Shown here: positions 16,801 through 25,374 of the stretch, in pieces
How the letters are laid out: every line of letters starts with the position of its first letter
How positions within the stretch are numbered: the first letter of the stretch is position 1
Source: Saccharothrix algeriensis
GTDB lineage: Bacteria > Actinomycetota > Actinomycetes > Mycobacteriales > Pseudonocardiaceae
DNA: 64,000 nt
Direction of reading: 5' to 3'
NCBI RefSeq assembly: GCF_016907655.1
Contig: NZ_JAFBCL010000001.1
Coordinates: 4,994,001-5,058,000 of the forward strand
The notes under the pieces: generated by a model
The model's database searches: none
What the model saw: only the letters and a program-made list of their open reading frames with translations
Told to the model about the DNA's origin: nothing
Program-made: the position numbers and the translations under genes

Positions 16801-18018
16801 ATGTTCGGGATCATCCGCCCGTGCCGCAACCGCCTGGGCGCGGACCTGCGCGAGTCGTGGCTCGCGCACCTGTGCGGCCTGTGCCTGGCGCTGCGCGACG
16901 ACCACGGCCACCTGGCGCGCGTGGTCACCAACTACGACGGCCTGGTCGTGTCGGCCCTCGTGGAGGCCCAGACGACCCGCTCGCGGCGCGTCGCCGGGCC
17001 GTGCGCGCTGCGCGGGATGCGGTCCGCCGACGTGGCGGTGGGCGCGGGCGCGCGGTTGGCGGCGGCGGTGTCGCTGGTGCTGGCGTCGGCGAAGGTCGGC
17101 GACCACGTGGCCGACCGGGACGGGGCGTTCCGCCGGGCGCCGGTGCGCGGGCTGGGCAGGCAGGTCGCGCGGCGGTGGGCCGCCCAGGCCGAGTCGACCG
17201 GCGCCGACCTGGGGTTCGACACCGGGGTGCTGGTGGCGGCGGTGCGGCGGCAGCCGGCGGTGGAGGCGGCGGCCGGGCGCGGCGGTTCGGTGCTGGCGGT
17301 GACCGAGCCGACCGAGACGGCCGCCGGCGAGGCCGTGGCGCAGACCGCGGTCCTGGCCGGGCGCCCGGCCAACGCCGTCGCGCTGCGCGAGGTCGGGCGG
17401 CTGTTCGGGCGCCTGGCGCACCTGATCGACGCCGTGGAGGACCTGGCCGGGGACCGCGCGTCGGGCTCGTGGAACCCGCTGGAGGCCACCGGCACGTCGC
17501 GCGCCGAAGCGCGGCGGCTGTGCGAGGACGCCGCCCTGGGCATCGAGCTGGCGCTCGAGGACGTGGAGTTCACCGACGGGCGGTTGGTGCACGCCCTGCT
17601 GGTGCACGAGGTGCGCGAGTCGATCAGGCGCGCCTTCGGCTCGCCCGGCGGACCCGAGGCCGCGCAGTGCCGCGCGCACGGCGTCGAGGGCGGTGCGCGG
17701 GGCTCCGCGCCCGCCGCGGGCGACCGCCCGCCACCGCGGCCGACCGCGGGCAACCGGAAGGGCGAGCAGCCCGGACCCGGTTCGGGCCTGTGGTCCTGGC
17801 CGGCCCTGGTCCACCCGCCCCGCTCGCGCGGGGTCCTGCTCGGCTGCCTGGCCGTGCTCTACCAGTGCGGGACCTGCCAGTACTGCTGCCGCGACCCGTT
17901 CCCCGGCCCGTGGAGCGGCAAGTGGCGCGACGGCTGCGACTGCGACTGCGGGTCGGGCGACTGCGGCTGCTCCGGGGGTCGCGGGGGCGGCTGCGACTGC
18001 TGCGGCTGCGACTGCTGA
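16801..18018 (+). CDS. DUF5685 protein with a cysteine-rich C-terminal tail
   Basis: The 405-residue protein opens MFGIIRPCRNRLG, then WLAHLCGLCLALRDDHGH and VTNYDGL, the hallmark of the DUF5685 family, whose N-terminal CxxC-like cysteines and His/Asp residues could bind metal. The middle is helical and Ala-rich; residues about 300-330 are a Pro/Gly/Arg linker. The last 50 residues hold 14 cysteines in C-x2-C, C-C and C-x-C patterns between Asp and Gly, unlike the rest of the protein. Function unknown: metal or cofactor assembly is a reasonable idea for the tail, but it is inference. The ATG starts right after a 50-base gap from a divergent DUF402 gene. Confidence 0.75.
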   Translation: MFGIIRPCRNRLGADLRESWLAHLCGLCLALRDDHGHLARVVTNYDGLVVSALVEAQTTRSRRVAGPCALRGMRSADVAVGAGARLAAAVSLVLASAKVGDHVADRDGAFRRAPVRGLGRQVARRWAAQAESTGADLGFDTGVLVAAVRRQPAVEAAAGRGGSVLAVTEPTETAAGEAVAQTAVLAGRPANAVALREVGRLFGRLAHLIDAVEDLAGDRASGSWNPLEATGTSRAEARRLCEDAALGIELALEDVEFTDGRLVHALLVHEVRESIRRAFGSPGGPEAAQCRAHGVEGGARGSAPAAGDRPPPRPTAGNRKGEQPGPGSGLWSWPALVHPPRSRGVLLGCLAVLYQCGTCQYCCRDPFPGPWSGKWRDGCDCDCGSGDCGCSGGRGGGCDCCGCDC

Positions 18019-18119
18019 GGACCGGCCGGCGGGCGGACCGGGCGCGCCGTCAAGGGCTCGTGTCCGGTCTCACCCGCGGCGGCCGGAAATTGTCGTACCC
18101 GGGGCGTACCTTCGTGTGC

Positions 18120-20276
18120 GTGGCTTTCCCTACCGAGATCCCGGTCAAGGCGCACTCGGCGCACCGACCCGTCGGCGACATCCCCCGCACCGACGGGAAG
18201 TTCCGCGTGGTCAGCGACTACCAGCCGGCCGGCGACCAGCCCGCCGCGATCGCGGAGCTGGAGCGGCGCGTCCGGGCGGGCGAGAAGGACGTCGTGCTGC
18301 TCGGCGCGACCGGCACCGGCAAGTCCGCCACGACGGCGTGGCTGGTGGAGAAGCTGCAGCGCCCCACGCTGGTGATGGCGCCGAACAAGACGCTGGCCGC
18401 CCAGCTGGCCAACGAGCTGAAGGAGTTCTTCCCCGACAACGCGGTGGAGTACTTCGTCAGCTACTACGACTACTACCAGCCCGAGGCGTACATCCCGCAG
18501 ACGGACACCTACATCGAGAAGGACTCCTCGATCAACGAGGACGTGGAGCGCCTGCGGCACTCGGCCACGATGAGCCTGCTGACCAGGCGGGACGTGATCG
18601 TGGTCGCCTCGGTGTCGTGCATCTACGGCCTCGGCACGCCCCAGTCGTACCTGGACCGCTCCATCCACCTGGAGGCCGGCGGCGAGGTCGACCGGGACCT
18701 GCTGCTGCGCGCCCTGGTGGACGTCCAGTACGCGCGCAACGACGTGGCGTTCAACCGGGGCACCTTCCGGGTCCGCGGCGACACGGTGGAGATCATCCCG
18801 GCGTACGAGGAGCTGGCGGTGCGCGTCGAGTTCTTCGGCGACGAGATCGACAAGCTCTACTACCTGCACCCGCTGACCGGCGACGTGGTCCGGGAGGTCG
18901 ACGAGCTGCGCATCTTCCCGGCGACGCACTACGTGGCCGGGCCGGAGCGGATGGAGAAGGCCATCCACAACATCGAGGCGGAGCTGGCCGAGCAGCTGGG
19001 CCGGATGGAGCGGCAGGGCAAGCTGCTGGAGGCGCAGCGGCTGCGGATGCGCACCTCCTACGACATCGAGATGATGCGCCAGGTCGGCTTCTGCTCGGGC
19101 ATCGAGAACTACTCGCGCCACATCGACGACCGGGCCGCGGGCACCGCGCCGGCGACGCTGATCGACTACTTCCCGGACGACTTCCTGCTGGTCATCGACG
19201 AGTCGCACGTGACGGTGCCGCAGATCGGCGGCATGTACGAGGGCGACGCCTCGCGCAAGCGCAACCTCGTCGAGCACGGCTTCCGGCTGCCCAGCGCGCT
19301 GGACAACCGTCCGCTGACCTGGGAGGAGTTCGCCGACCGCATCGGCCAGACGGTCTACCTGTCGGCGACGCCCGGCCCGTACGAGATGGGCCAGGCGGGC
19401 GGCGAGTTCGTGGAGCAGGTCATCCGCCCGACGGGCCTGGTCGACCCGGAGGTGGTCGTCAAGCCGACGGAGGGCCAGATCGACGACCTGGTCCACGAGA
19501 TCCGGGTGCGGGCCGAGCGCGACGAGCGCGTCCTGGTCACCACGCTGACCAAGAAGATGGCCGAGGACCTCACCGACTACCTGCTGGAGCTGGGCATCCG
19601 GGTGCGCTACCTGCACTCCGAGGTCGACACGCTGCGCCGGGTCGAGCTGCTGCGCCAGCTCCGCCTGGGCGACTACGACGTGCTCATCGGCATCAACCTG
19701 CTGCGCGAGGGCCTGGACCTCCCGGAGGTCTCCCTGGTGTCGATCCTGGACGCCGACAAGGAGGGCTTCCTCCGGTCCGGCACGAGCCTCATCCAGACGA
19801 TCGGCCGCGCGGCGCGCAACGTGTCGGGCCAGGTCCACATGTACGCGGACCGCGTCACCGACTCGATGCGGCACGCGATCGACGAGACCAACCGCCGGCG
19901 GGCCAAGCAGGTCGCGTACAACGAGGAGCGCGGCCTCGACCCGCAGCCGCTGCGCAAGAAGATCACCGACATCCTGGAGCAGGTCTACGCCGAGGCCGAG
20001 GACGCGATCGAGCCGGGCGGCTCGGGCCGCAACGCCTCGCGCGGCAAGAAGCCGACCGGCGAGCCGGGCGCGAGCGGGCGCAGCTCCGGCGTCCTGGCCG
20101 ACCGCGACACCGCCGGCATGGCCCGGTCGGAGCTGGCGGACCTGGTGCAGCAGCTGACGGACCAGATGATGAACGCGGCGCGGGAGCTCCAGTTCGAGCT
20201 GGCCGCCCGCCTGCGCGACGAGATCCAGGACCTGAAGAAGGAGCTGCGCGGCATGGACGCCGCGGGGGTGAAGTAG
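18120..20276 (+). CDS. uvrB: UvrABC excision nuclease subunit B
   Basis: The 718-residue protein is a full-length UvrB, the damage-verifying helicase of nucleotide excision repair. Walker A is GATGTGKSAT, the beta-hairpin that clamps DNA is visible as YYDYYQPEAYIP, helicase motif II appears as VIDESHVTVPQ, and motif VI as QTIGRAARN. The C-terminal ELQFELAARLRDEI is the UVR coiled-coil that contacts UvrC and UvrA. A linker of about 40 residues rich in Gly/Ser/Lys precedes it. The GTG start gives MAFPTEIPVKAHSAHRPVGD, the N-terminus usual in actinobacteria. It is preceded by DUF5685 and followed by a repeat-rich gap. Confidence 0.97.
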   Translation: MAFPTEIPVKAHSAHRPVGDIPRTDGKFRVVSDYQPAGDQPAAIAELERRVRAGEKDVVLLGATGTGKSATTAWLVEKLQRPTLVMAPNKTLAAQLANELKEFFPDNAVEYFVSYYDYYQPEAYIPQTDTYIEKDSSINEDVERLRHSATMSLLTRRDVIVVASVSCIYGLGTPQSYLDRSIHLEAGGEVDRDLLLRALVDVQYARNDVAFNRGTFRVRGDTVEIIPAYEELAVRVEFFGDEIDKLYYLHPLTGDVVREVDELRIFPATHYVAGPERMEKAIHNIEAELAEQLGRMERQGKLLEAQRLRMRTSYDIEMMRQVGFCSGIENYSRHIDDRAAGTAPATLIDYFPDDFLLVIDESHVTVPQIGGMYEGDASRKRNLVEHGFRLPSALDNRPLTWEEFADRIGQTVYLSATPGPYEMGQAGGEFVEQVIRPTGLVDPEVVVKPTEGQIDDLVHEIRVRAERDERVLVTTLTKKMAEDLTDYLLELGIRVRYLHSEVDTLRRVELLRQLRLGDYDVLIGINLLREGLDLPEVSLVSILDADKEGFLRSGTSLIQTIGRAARNVSGQVHMYADRVTDSMRHAIDETNRRRAKQVAYNEERGLDPQPLRKKITDILEQVYAEAEDAIEPGGSGRNASRGKKPTGEPGASGRSSGVLADRDTAGMARSELADLVQQLTDQMMNAARELQFELAARLRDEIQDLKKELRGMDAAGVK

Positions 20277-20678
20277 GGGGCCGGCACGGGCTCCCGCCCG
20301 ACCGCGCTCGACTTCGGCCGCGCTCGACTTCGGCCGCGCTCCAACCCCGGCTCCGGTCGGCGGCGGCTCGGCCGGTGCCGGGCCGCCCCGGCTGGAGCGT
20401 GCCTCGGCTGTGGGGGCCTTCATCCGGTGGGGGCCTTCGGCCGGTGGGTGTCTCGTCCTGCGTGCGCCCCGTTCGGTGGGCGCCTCGTCGGGTGGGCGTC
20501 TCGTCCGGTGGGCGTCTCGTCCGGTGGATGCCTCGGGTGGTGGGCGTCTCGTCCGGGTCGCGCCTCGACCGGAGCACGCCTCGATCGGAGCGCGCCCCGG
20601 CAGGTGGGGTCTCGTCCGGTGGGGCTCCCGCCCGGTGGGCGCCCGGTTTTGTCGGTGGGGCCGGCTAGCGTGGGCGCC
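20277..20678. repeat. Gene-free stretch with degenerate 18-bp repeats
   Basis: From about 20420 to 20650 the sequence is a run of imperfect copies of GGTGGGCGTCTCGTCC with a period close to 18 bases. Earlier bases contain a doubled CGCGCTCGACTTCGGC. The period is a multiple of three, so long frames open on both strands without coding sense. No gene or hairpin terminator is convincing. Confidence 0.8.
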
Positions 20679-21035
20679 ATGACGCTCGACGAGGTGATCG
20701 CGCACTGCCTGGCCAAGCCCGGCGCCCGGGAGACCTACCCCTGGGGTGACGGGGAGCTGGTCTGCAAGGTCGGCGGCAAGGCTTTCGCGTTCATCGGGCT
20801 GGCGGCCGAGTTCGTGAGCGTGAAGTGCGGGGCGAGCGCCGACGAGGCCGCCGAGTGGCGGGAGCGCTTCCCCGAGGACATCACGGTCGGCGCCTACTTC
20901 GGCCGCTACGGCTGGAACCGGGTGCAGCTGGGCGGGGCCGTGCCGGAGGACGAGGTGCGCGAGCTGCTCGACCGGTCCTACGAGGCGGTGGTCGCCAAGC
21001 TGCCGAAGGCGAAGCGGCCCCCGGTGCCGGCCTGA
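20679..21035 (+). CDS. MmcQ/YjbR-family protein
   Basis: The 118-residue product has the whole YjbR fold: MTLDEVIAHCLAKPGARETYPWG, then ELVCKVGGKAFAFI, EFVSVKCGASADEAAEWRE and the C-terminal ELLDRSYEAVVAKLPK. These small proteins have a CyaY-like, double-wing fold and are often annotated as DNA-binding, but a molecular role has not been settled. The pairs PYPWG/TYPWG and GRYGWNRV are typical of the family. The ATG fits the family N-terminus exactly. It stands alone between two repeat-filled gaps. Confidence 0.85.
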   Translation: MTLDEVIAHCLAKPGARETYPWGDGELVCKVGGKAFAFIGLAAEFVSVKCGASADEAAEWRERFPEDITVGAYFGRYGWNRVQLGGAVPEDEVRELLDRSYEAVVAKLPKAKRPPVPA

Positions 21036-21119
21036 GGCACGGGCTCGCGACTCCCGGCGCCGGTTCGCGGCGTGCGCCGGCGCGGCCCCCGACGCCGACT
21101 CGAACCGCAGGCTCGGCGA

Positions 21120-21240
21120 TCCCCGAACGATTGTCCCTGACCGCGATTCCCGACCGCGATTCCCGACCGCGGCCCTTGTCCGTGATCCCGACTGCGGCCC
21201 TCGACTGCGGCCCTCGACTGCGGCCCCCAACGCCGGCCCG
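21120..21240. repeat. Short tandem repeats downstream of the yjbR-like gene
   Basis: Two units close to CGATTCCCGAC are followed by three near-identical copies of GACTGCGGCCCTC. The array lies between the convergent yjbR-like and permease genes and carries no coding signal. Confidence 0.75.
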
Positions 21241-21279
21241 CCGAGCCGGCCCGGTCGCCGCGGCGACCGGGCCGACCGG

Positions 21280-22209
21280 TCAGCTCGTGATGTCCTTGCG
21301 GGCGAACTTGCGGGCGGCCAGGAGGGTGAAGAAGGCGCCGTAGGCCAGGGCCGAGAAGACGCCCTTCGCCATCTGGGACCAGTCGACGTCGGTCGACAGC
21401 AGGTCCGCCCAGGCCAGCGCGTAGTGCGTCGGCAGGTAGTCGCGCAGGTCCTCCAGCGCTGTGATCTGGTCCAGGATCTGCGACAGGATCGACGCCAGCA
21501 CCGCTCCGCCGACCGCGCCCAGCGGCGCGTCGGTCGACACCGACAGGTACAGCGCCAGGCCCGCCACCCAGAACAGGTGGATCGAGATGTAGCAGACCGC
21601 CAGCGCCAGCGAGACCACGCCCGAGCCGAACGACGACGCCTCGCCGGTCGGGCTGACCGCCTCGCCCGCCCCGTACCAGCCGACGCCGACGGCCAGCGCC
21701 ACGGCGGGCAGCAGGACGAGGGCCGCCAGCGCCAGCAGGCCGGACGCCAGCGCCTTCTTGCGCAGCAGCCGGTGCCGCGGCACGGGCGCCGCCAGCAGGT
21801 ACTTCAGGCTCGACCACGACGCCTCGGACGCGATCGTGTCGCCGAAGAACAGCGCCACGATCATCGGCAGCAGGAAGCTGCTGCTCACGAACAGCGTCAG
21901 GATCACGAAGTTCACGCCGCTGGCCGTCGCCAGGTCCACGAACCCGCCCGACCGCCGGTTCGGCGACGCCTGGCCCAGCTCGAACGCCACCACCAGGATG
22001 AACGGCAGCAGCACCAGGAAGCCCAGCACCAGCTGGGTCCGCCGGCGGCGCAGCTGCCGCACCAGCTCCACCCGGATCGGCAGCGTCCGCCGCGCCCGGT
22101 AGCCGACCTTCGAGCCGTCCGGCGCCACCGCCGGGTGCTCGTGCTCGGCCGCGTCGGTCAGGTCGGTGATCGCCGACGGATCGGTGTGCACGCCCTGTTC
22201 GCCCGCCAT
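21280..22209 (-). CDS. ABC-2 type permease subunit
   Basis: The 309-residue protein has a 50-residue soluble N-terminus, then six likely membrane segments, among them LVLGFLVLLPFILVVAF, ALASGLLALAALVLLPAVAL and ISIHLFWVAGLALYLSV. The segment DTIASEASWSSLKYLLAAPV is typical of ABC-2 permeases, just after the second membrane segment. Its ATG shares one base with the TGA of the peptidase-ATPase fusion upstream (TGATG), so the two are co-translated and form one exporter. Substrate unknown. Confidence 0.85.
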   Translation of the reverse strand: MAGEQGVHTDPSAITDLTDAAEHEHPAVAPDGSKVGYRARRTLPIRVELVRQLRRRRTQLVLGFLVLLPFILVVAFELGQASPNRRSGGFVDLATASGVNFVILTLFVSSSFLLPMIVALFFGDTIASEASWSSLKYLLAAPVPRHRLLRKKALASGLLALAALVLLPAVALAVGVGWYGAGEAVSPTGEASSFGSGVVSLALAVCYISIHLFWVAGLALYLSVSTDAPLGAVGGAVLASILSQILDQITALEDLRDYLPTHYALAWADLLSTDVDWSQMAKGVFSALAYGAFFTLLAARKFARKDITS

Positions 22210-25076
22210 CACTCGCCCACCAGTTCCAGGAACGCGTCCTCCAGCCGGCGGCGCGGACCGGCCTGGTCCACCGCCACCCCCGCCTTCACCAGCGCCTCCA
22301 GCGCCTCCGCGCGCGGCGTGCCGCCCAGGCCGACGTGCACCTGCTCGCCGTCCACCGCCACGCCCCGCACGCCGGCCAGGCCGCGCAGCACCTCGGCCGC
22401 CGCCTCGGGCCGGTCGACCCGGAAGCTGGCCTCGCCGCTGCCGGTCGCGATCTCCTCGACCGGGCCGGCCGCGACCAGGGTGCCCTTGTGCATCACCACG
22501 ACGTGGCTGCACGTCTGCTCGACCTCGGCGAGCAGGTGCGAGGACACCACCACCGTCCGCCCGGCCGCCGCGTAGCGGCGCAGGACGTCGCGCATCTGGT
22601 GGATCTGGGGCGGGTCGAGCCCGTTGGTCGGCTCGTCGAGCACCAGCAGGTCCGGCAGGCCCAGCATCGCCTGCGCGATGGCCAGCCGCTGCCGCATCCC
22701 CTGGCTGTAGGTGCGGACGCGGCGGTGCACCGCGTCGCCCAGGCCCGCGATCTCCAGCGCCTCGTCGAAGTGCGCCTGCTCCTCGGGCCGGCCGGTCGCC
22801 GCCCAGTACAGCCGCAGGTTCGCCCGGCCGGACAGGTGCGGCAGGAAGCCCGAGCCCTCCACGAACGACCCGATCCGGGACAGCACGGGCGCGCCGGGGC
22901 TCACCCGGTGCCCGAACACCCTGATCTCGCCCTCCGACGGCGTGATCAGGCCCATCAGCATCCGCAGCGTCGTCGTCTTGCCCGCGCCGTTGGGCCCGAG
23001 CAGGCCGAGCACCTGGCCGTGCTCCACCCGGAACGACAGGTCCCGCACGGCCGTCAGGCCGCCCGGGTAGGACTTCGTCAGGCCGGAGATCACCAGCGGC
23101 ACGCCGGTCAGCTCCGGGTCGACGTCGGCGGCCAGCCGCCGGCGGAACCACGCCACCACCGCCACGACCAGGCAGGCGATGATCACGATGCCGATGCCCC
23201 ACAGCGCCCCGGTCGGCACGCCGCTGGTCGCGTTCGCGCCCGGCACCACCGGCACCGACAGGTCCGGCGACGCCAGCGAGATCCGGTACGCGGTGGGTTC
23301 GGTCGCGTTGGCGTAAGCCTGGTCGGTGGTCGACACCACCAGGTGCAGCCGGTGGTCGCTCTCCACCGGGCGCACCGCGCCGGGCAGCGTCACCGTCACC
23401 TCGACCGGCGCGCCGTCGGCGGGCAGGTCCCGGACGCGGATCGGGGCCACCGCCGAGCCGGGCAGCGTGCGCACGCCGTTGGAGTCCGCGTCGTACAGCT
23501 TGACGAACAGCACCGCGCCGTCGGCGGGCACCGGCTGGCCGGGCACCGCCGCCACCCGCAGCCGCACCGTCGACGCCCCGGTCAGCAGCACCTGCGAGGT
23601 GAACGGCTCGCTGGCGAACACCGCGGCCTGCCCCGGCAGGTCGACCGCCAGCCGCGCGGCGACCGAGCTGGAGCGCGACAGCGCCGAGCCGAGGCCGGGC
23701 AGGCTGCTCACCGCCGCCGGGTTGCCGCCCGCCGGGTTGACCACCGTCTGCTCGCGGCCGGCCAGCGGCACGGCCCGGCGCTCGACCGGCTCAGAGCCGG
23801 GCAGCCCCGGGTAGTGCGGCGCGACCACGGTGCGCAGGGAGGGCGAGCCGCTGCTGCGGAACGCGCCCACCACCGTGTACTCGAAGCTGACGCCCGGGTC
23901 GGCGCCCTTGCCGTCGAGGTGGAAGGCCAGCCAGTCGGCGATCCGCCCGCGCAGCTCGGGGCCGGGGGAGCCGCCGTCGTGGCCGCCCGCGTACCAGACG
24001 ACCTTGACCTTCGCGCCGTTGGCGGCGATCTGGCGGGCGTTGGCGTCGGCCTGGTCGAGGCCGAACAGGGTGTCCTGCTCGCCCTGCACGATCAGGGTCG
24101 GCTGGGTGATCCGGTTGGTCACCTCGGCGGGCGACGCGCGGCGCAGCACCTCCAGCGTGCGCGCACTGGCCCGGCCGGTGGTCGCCACGTCGGTGTAGGC
24201 GGCGCACACGTCGGCCTGGAACCGGCCGCACGCGCCGTTGACGGGCCCGGTGGGGGGCGAGGCGCCCGGCGGCGGTGGCGCGGTGCTGGTCGGCGCGGTG
24301 CTCGTCGGCGCGGCGTCCGCCGGGCCGCCCTCGTCGTCCTGGCCGGGTTCCTGCGCCTCCTGGCCGGGGGTGGCCAGGTCGCCGCCGGACAGCCCGGCGG
24401 AGAAGAAGATGCCCGCCCACGACCGCTTGAACACGCCGTCCTGGCCGAACGCGCCGGGCGAGACCGAGGAGGCGTCCACGGCGTCGGCGCGCGCGGCGTT
24501 CGGCAGCAGCGCCTGGCCGAGGTCGTTGTAGGTGATCACCGGGGCGATCGTGTCGACCCGCCGGTCCACGCCCGCGAGCGAGAGCGCCAGCGCGCCGCCG
24601 TAGGAGCCGCCGGTCACGCCGACCCTCGGGTCGCCCGCCGCGTCGGTGCGCACCTCCTCGCGGGTGGCCAGCCAGTCCAGCAGCTTCTGCGCGTCGCGGA
24701 CCTCGTGGTCCAGCGAGTTCAGCGCGATCTGGCCGGTGCTGCGGCCGAAGCCGCGCGCCGAGTAGGCGAGCACGACGAACCCGCGCTGCGCCAGCTCGGT
24801 CGCCTGCGCGGCCACGCCGTCCTTGCTGCCGCCGAAGCCGTGCGGCAGCAGCACCGCCGGAGCTGGGGTGCGCTCGGGCAGGTAGAGGGTGGTGTCGAGT
24901 TGGATCGCCCGGTCGCTGTCCGGGCTCTCCGGCACGTCGATCACCGCGTCGCGCGTGCTCACCGGGGGCGGGTCGTCGCCCTGCCGCGCCCAGACCACGA
25001 CGGCGCCCACCAGGGCGACCAGCACGACCAGCGCGGGGAGCGACCACCTGCCGCGGAAGCGGGAGGAGTGGGCCAC
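22209..25076 (-). CDS. Membrane X-Pro-peptidase-like hydrolase fused to an ABC ATPase
   Basis: This 955-residue protein joins two enzymes. A membrane segment (WSLPALVVLVALVGAVVVW) is followed by an S15/CocE-like alpha/beta hydrolase with HGFGGSKDG, nucleophile elbow GVTGGSYGGALAL near residue 157, and likely Asp (GEQDTLF) and His (AGGHDGG) near 333 and 364; then a beta-sandwich domain. A second membrane segment (GIGIVIIACLVVAVVAW, near 625) leads to a complete ABC ATPase with GPNGAGKTTTLR, YSQGMRQRL and LLVLDEPTNGLD. Topology would place the hydrolase outside and the ATPase inside. GTG 25076 is chosen because it starts just before the first membrane segment. The permease gene follows. Confidence 0.88.
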   Translation of the reverse strand: MAHSSRFRGRWSLPALVVLVALVGAVVVWARQGDDPPPVSTRDAVIDVPESPDSDRAIQLDTTLYLPERTPAPAVLLPHGFGGSKDGVAAQATELAQRGFVVLAYSARGFGRSTGQIALNSLDHEVRDAQKLLDWLATREEVRTDAAGDPRVGVTGGSYGGALALSLAGVDRRVDTIAPVITYNDLGQALLPNAARADAVDASSVSPGAFGQDGVFKRSWAGIFFSAGLSGGDLATPGQEAQEPGQDDEGGPADAAPTSTAPTSTAPPPPGASPPTGPVNGACGRFQADVCAAYTDVATTGRASARTLEVLRRASPAEVTNRITQPTLIVQGEQDTLFGLDQADANARQIAANGAKVKVVWYAGGHDGGSPGPELRGRIADWLAFHLDGKGADPGVSFEYTVVGAFRSSGSPSLRTVVAPHYPGLPGSEPVERRAVPLAGREQTVVNPAGGNPAAVSSLPGLGSALSRSSSVAARLAVDLPGQAAVFASEPFTSQVLLTGASTVRLRVAAVPGQPVPADGAVLFVKLYDADSNGVRTLPGSAVAPIRVRDLPADGAPVEVTVTLPGAVRPVESDHRLHLVVSTTDQAYANATEPTAYRISLASPDLSVPVVPGANATSGVPTGALWGIGIVIIACLVVAVVAWFRRRLAADVDPELTGVPLVISGLTKSYPGGLTAVRDLSFRVEHGQVLGLLGPNGAGKTTTLRMLMGLITPSEGEIRVFGHRVSPGAPVLSRIGSFVEGSGFLPHLSGRANLRLYWAATGRPEEQAHFDEALEIAGLGDAVHRRVRTYSQGMRQRLAIAQAMLGLPDLLVLDEPTNGLDPPQIHQMRDVLRRYAAAGRTVVVSSHLLAEVEQTCSHVVVMHKGTLVAAGPVEEIATGSGEASFRVDRPEAAAEVLRGLAGVRGVAVDGEQVHVGLGGTPRAEALEALVKAGVAVDQAGPRRRLEDAFLELVGE

Positions 25077-25236
25077 CTTGTTGACCTTAGGCGGAACGGG
25101 GCCGAATGGCCGCGTTTGCTGAGAACACGGTGTCACCGGGGTGGTCCTGCTCTCAGCTTGTGCGCACCCGGCCGGGTAAGACTGATCACCCCGGCTGGCG
25201 CGGAGCCGCAATGATGCGTGAGACTGTGCGCAGTGT

Positions 25237-25339
25237 GGAGGGGAGTACTCCCTGAGCGGCGGTGTCGTCAGCACGGAGCCCAGCGTGGGGGTCCCGGTAC
25301 CGTCGGCCGACCAGCAGGTCGGTGGAGGAGACCTCCGGT
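25237..25339 (+). ncRNA. yybP-ykoY-like (manganese) riboswitch leader of terC
   Basis: The leader starts with GGAGGGGAGTAC and ends with GAGACCTCCGG, which can pair (GGAGG with CCTCC), and contains GTCGTCAGCACGG and a GGTCGGCC/GGCCGACC-type hairpin in between. This fits the yybP-ykoY layout, whose 5' side reads GGGGAGUAG and whose 3' side closes with a GA-rich, pyrimidine strand. It sits 36 bases before a terC start, the most common gene class under this Mn2+-sensing riboswitch. Assignment is by motif and context, without a covariance search. Confidence 0.65.
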
Positions 25340-25374
25340 CATTGGCGTGCGCGCGATGTACCGGAGGTGTCTTG

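Noticed and set aside
16821..18119. Upstream extension of the uvrB frame by 433 codons
   Set aside because: It lies in another frame across the DUF5685 gene and encodes Arg/Gly/Ala-rich sequence without family features; uvrB starts at the GTG at 18120.
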